Below are positions 6,227 through 10,052 of a stretch of 10,052 nucleotides of DNA, piece after piece. Position 1 is the first letter of the stretch. Each line of letters starts with the position of its first letter. Source of the stretch: Candidatus Coliplasma caballi (lineage in GTDB: Bacteria > Bacillota > Clostridia > Oscillospirales > CAG-382); NCBI GenBank assembly GCA_018065365.1, contig JAGHTH010000154.1, positions 1 to 10,052 of the forward strand, written 5' to 3'. The notes below the pieces were generated by a model that saw only the letters and a list, made by a program, of their open reading frames with translations, did not search any database and was not told the DNA's origin. Both the position numbers and the translations under genes were made by a program.

Positions 6227-7288
6227 ATGTCCGTAAAAGTTGCAATTAACGGCTTTGGCCGTATCGGCCGTCTGGCTTTCCGTCAGATGTTCGACGCTGA
6301 GGGCTACGAAATCGTTGCCATCAACGACCTGACCAGCCCCAAAATGCTGGCTCACCTGCTCAAGTATGACACCGCTCAGGGTGCTTACTGCGGCAAACTC
6401 GGCAAGGATGCTCTTCACACCGTCGAAGCTACCGATGATTCCATCATCGTTGACGGCAAAAAGATCAAGATCTACGCTGAAAAAGACGCTGCAAACTGCC
6501 CTTGGGGTGATCTGAAGGTTGACGTCGTTCTCGAGTGCACCGGTTTCTACACCGACGTTGCAGACGCGAACAAGCACATCCTCGCAGGCGCAAAGAAAGT
6601 CGTTATTTCCGCTCCTGCTTCCAACAAGAAGGATCCCGACAACTTCTCTATGCCCAAGACCATCGTTTACAACGTTAACAACAACACGCTGGATGCAAAG
6701 GACACCGTGATCTCCGCGGCTTCCTGCACCACCAACTGCCTGGCTCCGATGGCTAACGCTCTGAACAACGCTTACCCGATCCAGTCCGGTATCATGACCA
6801 CCGTTCACGCTTACACCGGCGACCAGATGATCCTCGACGGTCCTCAGAGAAAGGGCGACCTCAGAAGATCCAGAGCAGGCGCGATGAACATCGTTCCGAA
6901 CTCCACCGGCGCTGCAAAGGCAATCGGCCTTGTTATCCCCTCTCTGAACGGCAAACTGATCGGTTCCGCTCAGCGTGTTCCGACCGCTACCGGTTCTACC
7001 ACGATCCTTATCGCCGTTGTGAAGGGCAAGGACATCACTCCTGCTTCCATCAACGAAGTGATGAAGAACGCTTCTACCGAGTCTTTCGGCTACAACACCG
7101 AAGAAATCGTTTCCTCCGACGTTATCGGTATGACCTACGGTTCTCTGTTTGACGCTACGCAGACCATGGTCTCCAAGATCGACGATGACACCTATCAGGT
7201 TCAGGTCGTTTCCTGGTATGACAACGAGAACTCCTACGTTTCTCAGATGGTTCGTACGATCAAATACTTCGCAGAACTGAAGAAATAA
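6227..7288 (+). CDS. gap: Glyceraldehyde-3-phosphate dehydrogenase, NAD-type
   Basis: GAPDH converts glyceraldehyde 3-phosphate, NAD+ and phosphate to 1,3-bisphosphoglycerate in cytoplasmic glycolysis. The 353-residue product has the Rossmann motif INGFGRIGR (7-15) and D34 in AINDL, the acidic residue that selects NAD over NADP. The catalytic C167 is in SAASCTTNCLAP and H194 in TVHAYTGDQ. RKGDLRRSRAGAMNIVPNSTGAAKAIG is present, broken only by ordinary family variation, and WYDNENSY lies near the C-terminus. It is slightly longer than the usual 330-340 residues. The ATG at 6227 has GGAGG (6214-6218) 8 nt upstream; the in-frame TTG at 6212 overlaps that site and is not the start. Codon use (GCT, CTG, AAC, TCC) looks more biased than in neighbours, as expected of a very highly expressed gene. 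It stands alone, with its own promoter and terminator; no pgk or cggR is adjacent. Confidence 0.98.
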   Translation: MSVKVAINGFGRIGRLAFRQMFDAEGYEIVAINDLTSPKMLAHLLKYDTAQGAYCGKLGKDALHTVEATDDSIIVDGKKIKIYAEKDAANCPWGDLKVDVVLECTGFYTDVADANKHILAGAKKVVISAPASNKKDPDNFSMPKTIVYNVNNNTLDAKDTVISAASCTTNCLAPMANALNNAYPIQSGIMTTVHAYTGDQMILDGPQRKGDLRRSRAGAMNIVPNSTGAAKAIGLVIPSLNGKLIGSAQRVPTATGSTTILIAVVKGKDITPASINEVMKNASTESFGYNTEEIVSSDVIGMTYGSLFDATQTMVSKIDDDTYQVQVVSWYDNENSYVSQMVRTIKYFAELKK

Positions 7289-7312
7289 GTTCAATTCACT
7301 TGAACGAAATTG

Positions 7313-7343
7313 CGGTGTGGTTTTTCAGCCACACCGTTTTTTT
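7313..7343 (+). terminator. Rho-independent terminator of gap
   Basis: CGGTGTGG and CCACACCG form an 8-bp stem with the loop TTTTTCAG, followed by seven T. It begins 24 nt after the gap stop. Confidence 0.93.
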
Positions 7344-7406
7344 ACACTTTTTCGTTTATTTTCGTACAAAATGTCATTTCGCATTCGCAAAAAACCGATT
7401 TATTTA

Positions 7407-7435
7407 TTGACAATGTCAAAGAAATATGATATACT
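7407..7435 (+). promoter_or_regulatory. Strong extended -10 promoter for the solute-binding protein, with palindrome over the -35
   Basis: TTGACA (7407-7412), a 17-nt spacer and TATACT (7430-7435), with TG at 7427-7428 (extended -10). The perfect palindrome TTGACA-A-TGTCAA spans 7407-7419 and so covers the -35 box and the next bases. It may be a repressor site. Confidence 0.85.
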
Positions 7436-7469
7436 ATGGAAAACAAAAAATAAGAAAAGGAGAATGTTT

Positions 7470-8966
7470 ATGAAAAAAGCATTGATTCTGATGCTTGTGC
7501 TTCTGATGGTTGCTTTGCCCGTGCTTTGCGCTTGCGGCGAATCCGAGGATGAATCTTCGACCGCTCCGCAAACCTCCGAAACTTCCGAAGAAGGCAAACT
7601 TTCGTTCCCGCTTGAAAAGAGAGATTTCGGTGGGACGACCATTACGGTTCTTTGCAAACCGAAACGCTCTTCGCTGCAGTTCTGCCCCAACGAAGAGTAT
7701 GAGAACTCCGCTATCAACGTAGCGGTCAACGCAAGAAACCAGTATATCGAAGAAAACTTCGGTCTGATCATTGAAGTTGAGGAAGTCTCGACTCCCGCAA
7801 CCGAAATCAAAACGATGATGGAATCCAACATCGACGATTACGATATCGTTTGCGACTCCGTCTGCCGTATGCTTCCGACCGTTACCGAGAGTATGTTCTA
7901 TTCCCTGAACGATATGCTTCAGCTTTCGCAGCCCTACTGGGATCAGAACGCAAACGAATACCTGACTCTTTCCGACAAAATCTTCTTCGTTACCGGCGAC
8001 GCACTGTTCCAGGATGACCTGTTTACTTCCGCGGTGCTCTTTAACAAGGATCTGTGGAATCAGTATTATCAGGAAACCGAAGGATCTCTGTACGACATCG
8101 TCAGACAGAAGAAATGGACGATCGACAAACTCGGCGAGCTTGCAAAAGGATTCTCCCAGCCCGATGAAAACGGCAGCTGGACCACTCCCGAATGTATGTA
8201 CGGTATCGTTACCGACGGTTACACCGGTGCAACGCATCTGACCGCAGGTGCCAACGTCATGACCGCTTCCAAAGACGACAACGGCGAAATCACGCTGCAC
8301 GTCGGCGACGAGCGTTCCGTCAAAGCGTTTGACAAGGTTTACAACATCCTGAATGATGTTACCGTTTCTATGTACGTTGAACAGGTCAAGACGGACAACA
8401 ACTGGGGCGTTATCTCCAATATGTTCGTTGATAACCATGCTCTGTTCCAGGTTGCTTACATCAACACTCTGATTGGTATCAAGGAAAACGAGAACCCCGA
8501 CAAAGTCGATCCCGGTGTCGTTCCGATCCCGATGTTCGACGATGCACAGGCAGATGAAGGATACTTCGACGGTATCAACATCTATCAGCTTGAAGTTGCC
8601 GGCATTCCTACTTCGAACAGCAAACGTCTGGAAGAAACCGCTTACCTGCTCGAAGCACTCGGCTACTACAGCAGCAACTACTCGCAGTTCGGAAAAGACA
8701 GCGTTACCTATTCGACCTACGAAACCACGCTGAAACTGCAGTCCGTTACCAGCGATGACGATACCGAAATGATGGACTACATCATGACGCACCGTCTGTA
8801 TGACCTCGGCGGTATCTTTGACTGGGGCAAAAAACTGACCGGCGCATACAGCTACAACCTCTACAACGGCCAGAACACCCTGGTTTCCTCTTGGGATGCA
8901 AACAAAGCAATGGTGGAAGCAGAAATGCAGAAGACCATTGAAGCATACAAGAACAGCATCGCATAA
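7470..8966 (+). CDS. Extracellular solute-binding lipoprotein (ABC transporter family)
   Basis: A 498-residue exported protein. MKKALILMLVLLMVALP is a type II signal peptide and the lipobox LCAC makes C22 the probable lipidated residue. An acidic Ser/Thr/Glu-rich linker (23-47) precedes the folded domain, which starts near FGGTTITVL (53-61). The fold looks like a family 1-type solute-binding protein of clostridia: a segment ending in NVAVNARNQYIEENFG, a DYDIVCDS segment, and a C-terminal part with GIPTSNSKRLEETAYLLEAL, matching the region where sugar- and peptide-binding relatives place the late helices. The substrate cannot be told. The ATG at 7470 has AAGGAG (7457-7462) 7 nt upstream; the in-frame ATG at 7464 is too close to it. 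The mature part has five more Cys, perhaps paired. The gene is monocistronic, with no permease or ATPase beside it. Confidence 0.85.
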   Translation: MKKALILMLVLLMVALPVLCACGESEDESSTAPQTSETSEEGKLSFPLEKRDFGGTTITVLCKPKRSSLQFCPNEEYENSAINVAVNARNQYIEENFGLIIEVEEVSTPATEIKTMMESNIDDYDIVCDSVCRMLPTVTESMFYSLNDMLQLSQPYWDQNANEYLTLSDKIFFVTGDALFQDDLFTSAVLFNKDLWNQYYQETEGSLYDIVRQKKWTIDKLGELAKGFSQPDENGSWTTPECMYGIVTDGYTGATHLTAGANVMTASKDDNGEITLHVGDERSVKAFDKVYNILNDVTVSMYVEQVKTDNNWGVISNMFVDNHALFQVAYINTLIGIKENENPDKVDPGVVPIPMFDDAQADEGYFDGINIYQLEVAGIPTSNSKRLEETAYLLEALGYYSSNYSQFGKDSVTYSTYETTLKLQSVTSDDDTEMMDYIMTHRLYDLGGIFDWGKKLTGAYSYNLYNGQNTLVSSWDANKAMVEAEMQKTIEAYKNSIA

Positions 8967-8981
8967 CGAGTCAATCGTTCG

Positions 8982-9014
8982 AGAGTACCTGCAAATCGCA
9001 GGTACTCTTTTTTT
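8982..9014 (+). terminator. Rho-independent terminator of the solute-binding protein gene
   Basis: AGAGTACCTGC and GCAGGTACTCT form a perfect 11-bp stem with the loop AAATC, followed by a run of T to 9014. It lies 15 nt after the stop codon. Confidence 0.95.
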
Positions 9015-9027
9015 GCAGACTGAAAGC

Positions 9028-9066
9028 AAGTAAACTAAAGCCCGGCAGTTTTGACTGTCGGGCTTT
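9028..9066 (-). terminator. Terminator of the minus-strand TPM operon
   Basis: AAAGCCCGGCAG (9037-9048) and CTGTCGGGCTTT (9055-9066) form a 12-bp stem with one G-T pair and a 6-nt loop. Read on the minus strand it lies about 21 nt after the TPM stop. It is followed by TTTAGTTT, a modest T-run. On the plus strand no T-run follows, so it serves the minus strand. Confidence 0.78.
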
Positions 9067-9087
9067 CGCGTTGCAATGAATTTTGGA

Positions 9088-9879
9088 TCAGAAACGGCCG
9101 CTTCTGCCGCCGTGAGAAATGCCGGAGGAAGAAGTATGGAATCCGCCGCCATGTCCGCCGCTTCGGCTGCTGCCGGAGGATTCCACACGGGCGGTTTTCG
9201 AAACATTTCGGTAAAGGAACGTATCGGACACACGCTGCAGCTGGAACGAGCCGTCGCGGATGTAACCTGCAGCGTCATGCTGTACCGCAACCGATTTCAT
9301 CTTTCCTTTCAAAACAGACGTTCCGATCGCTCCGACGATCAAACCGAGCACGACCGAAAAGAACACGATCGGCAAGGTAGGATAGGTTGACCGTTCCCCG
9401 ATGGATCGCTCGTCGTCGGTCAGCGGGTTTTCGATATCAAATTGAGAGTAAGAAACGAAAAGTTCAAACGCTTCCAGATACCTTGCGTCAGACAGAAGCG
9501 GAACGATCTGATACTCGATTTCATCCAAACGGTAGTCGTCAAAGCATTCAATCGCTTGGCCGCTTGTGGAAATCGCCCATTCCCTTTCTTCCATTGCGAT
9601 CAAGAACAAAACGCCGCTTTCTCCGTAATCGCCTTCTTCAAAAAACAGATCGGCATAATCCTGCACATCCCGACCGCCTATGGACGTTTCCGTAACGACC
9701 ACGATCGACATACCGCAGTACGCGGAGGCCTCATCAAGCTCTTGGGAAAGGGTTTCCCATTCGGTTTGGGAGAGCAAATGCGCGATGTCTTGCAATTTCC
9801 CCGTTTGCGACGCGCAGACGGGTAGGCAGAATAAGGAAGATAATAAGCAGACAGCCAGAATCAGAGAGAGTTTTTTCAT
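9088..9879 (-). CDS. TPM-domain protein, exported and membrane-anchored
   Basis: A 263-residue protein. Residues 1-23 are a signal peptide (MKKLSLILAVCLLSSLFCLPVCA, cleavage likely after VCA). Residues about 28-150 form a TPM domain (YgcG/Psb32/MOLO-1 family). It shows LSQTEWETLSQELDEASAYCGMSIVVV in broken form, a DYADLFFEEGDYG segment, and GVLFLIAMEEREWAISTSGQA. A membrane helix lies at about 168-190. A positively charged part follows, then a Gly/Ser/His-rich tail (about 234-263), as is common in TPM proteins. Some TPM proteins have phosphatase activity; others help build or repair membrane complexes. The role here is unknown. The ATG at 9879 has GAGGGAGGG 7 nt upstream; a further upstream start at 9915 would lie inside the preceding gene and is disfavoured. 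It follows the zinc-ribbon-type gene by 14 nt. Confidence 0.88.
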   Translation of the reverse strand: MKKLSLILAVCLLSSLFCLPVCASQTGKLQDIAHLLSQTEWETLSQELDEASAYCGMSIVVVTETSIGGRDVQDYADLFFEEGDYGESGVLFLIAMEEREWAISTSGQAIECFDDYRLDEIEYQIVPLLSDARYLEAFELFVSYSQFDIENPLTDDERSIGERSTYPTLPIVFFSVVLGLIVGAIGTSVLKGKMKSVAVQHDAAGYIRDGSFQLQRVSDTFLYRNVSKTARVESSGSSRSGGHGGGFHTSSSGISHGGRSGRF

Positions 9880-9893
9880 TTTTCGTCCCTCCC

Positions 9894-10052
9894 TCATACA
9901 ATTCCGAAGTACCACAGAAGAGTACCGATCGCAGCCGTAACGGCGGCGCCGATCAATCCGTAAAGCGCAAAGTATTTGTTCTTTTTGGATTTGTCAATCG
10001 GCAGGTCGCCGACGAATTTTCCGGTTTGCCCGTTCATCGCAAAGGTATAGGT
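9894..10052 (-). CDS. C-terminal end of a TFIIB-type zinc-ribbon/membrane protein (partial)
   Basis: An open frame of 52 codons enters from the right edge on the minus strand and ends with TGA at 9894-9896. It reads TYTFAMNGQTGKFVGDLPID, then KSKKNKYFALYG and a hydrophobic helix (LIGAAVTAAIGTLLWYFGIV) at the very C-terminus. From memory, FAMNGQTGKFVGDLP followed by a terminal membrane helix is the characteristic tail of clostridial proteins labelled TFIIB-type zinc-ribbon protein (or, wrongly, primosomal protein N'). The zinc ribbon itself would lie outside the window. Such proteins often sit next to TPM-domain proteins, as here, with only 14 nt between. The 5' end is missing. Function unknown. 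Confidence 0.75.
   Translation of the reverse strand, partial: TYTFAMNGQTGKFVGDLPIDKSKKNKYFALYGLIGAAVTAAIGTLLWYFGIV

Noticed and set aside
6128..7294. Minus-strand open frame of 388 codons antisense to gap
   Set aside because: It is a shadow of the highly codon-biased gap gene, with no domain and no ribosome binding site that stands out.
7317..7469. Upstream extension of the solute-binding protein
   Set aside because: It would span the gap terminator and the gene's own promoter, and would bury the signal peptide. The ATG at 7470 has a proper ribosome binding site.
7434..9290. Minus-strand open frame of 618 codons antisense to the solute-binding protein
   Set aside because: It crosses two terminators and a promoter, and its protein has no family features. 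It is a shadow of the plus-strand gene.
1..10052. CRISPR arrays, insertion sequences, attachment sites, tRNA or rRNA genes
   Set aside because: No spaced direct repeats, transposase frames, terminal inverted repeats, cloverleaf patterns or rRNA motifs were seen on reading.

Overview
The window looks like chromosomal core DNA from a clostridial-type Firmicute, probably an uncultured, gut-type anaerobe. The evidence is mid-range GC, strong AGGAGG-type ribosome binding sites, sigma-A promoters close to the TTGACA-N17-TATAAT consensus, the pth-mfd order, a Firmicute-type GAPDH, a solute-binding lipoprotein and a TPM-domain/zinc-ribbon protein pair. Species cannot be told from the sequence. No mobile element, CRISPR array, tRNA or rRNA was seen.

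Left part (1-1174, minus strand): peptidyl-tRNA hydrolase (pth) overlaps by 4 nt with the N-terminal part of the transcription-repair coupling factor gene mfd, which runs off the left edge. A good promoter (1146-1174) drives the pair. The mfd frame contains an in-frame TAG at 123-125, and clear Mfd homology continues on the other side of it.

Middle part (1229-6091, plus strand): a perfect extended -10 sigma-A promoter reads into a tightly packed five-gene unit. The genes are a CPBP (Rce1/Abi-like) membrane protease, the tRNA adenosine deaminase tadA, methionyl-tRNA synthetase metG, the TatD-family metallohydrolase, and a TatD-associated radical SAM enzyme. Each gene overlaps the next (4, 4, 1 and about 62 nt), so translational coupling is likely. 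Both tRNA genes in the middle serve translation, while the two outer functions are not understood.

Right-middle part (6092-9014, plus strand): gap (glyceraldehyde-3-phosphate dehydrogenase) is a single gene with its own promoter, a textbook Shine-Dalgarno site and a terminator. A single-gene extracytoplasmic solute-binding lipoprotein follows, again with a strong promoter and terminator; a palindrome covers its -35 box. No transporter permease is adjacent.

Right end (9037-10052, minus strand): a secreted or membrane-anchored TPM-domain protein with a Gly/Ser/His-rich tail is preceded, 14 nt upstream, by the C-terminal end of a gene with a terminal membrane helix. That end resembles the tail of clostridial TFIIB-type zinc-ribbon proteins. 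The two genes form a minus-strand operon ending at a hairpin at 9037-9066.

Overall this is mostly ordinary housekeeping DNA. The points most worth a second look are the in-frame TAG in mfd, the long out-of-frame tatD/radical SAM overlap with a TTG start, and the poorly understood TPM/zinc-ribbon pair. I found no convincing undescribed multi-gene system.
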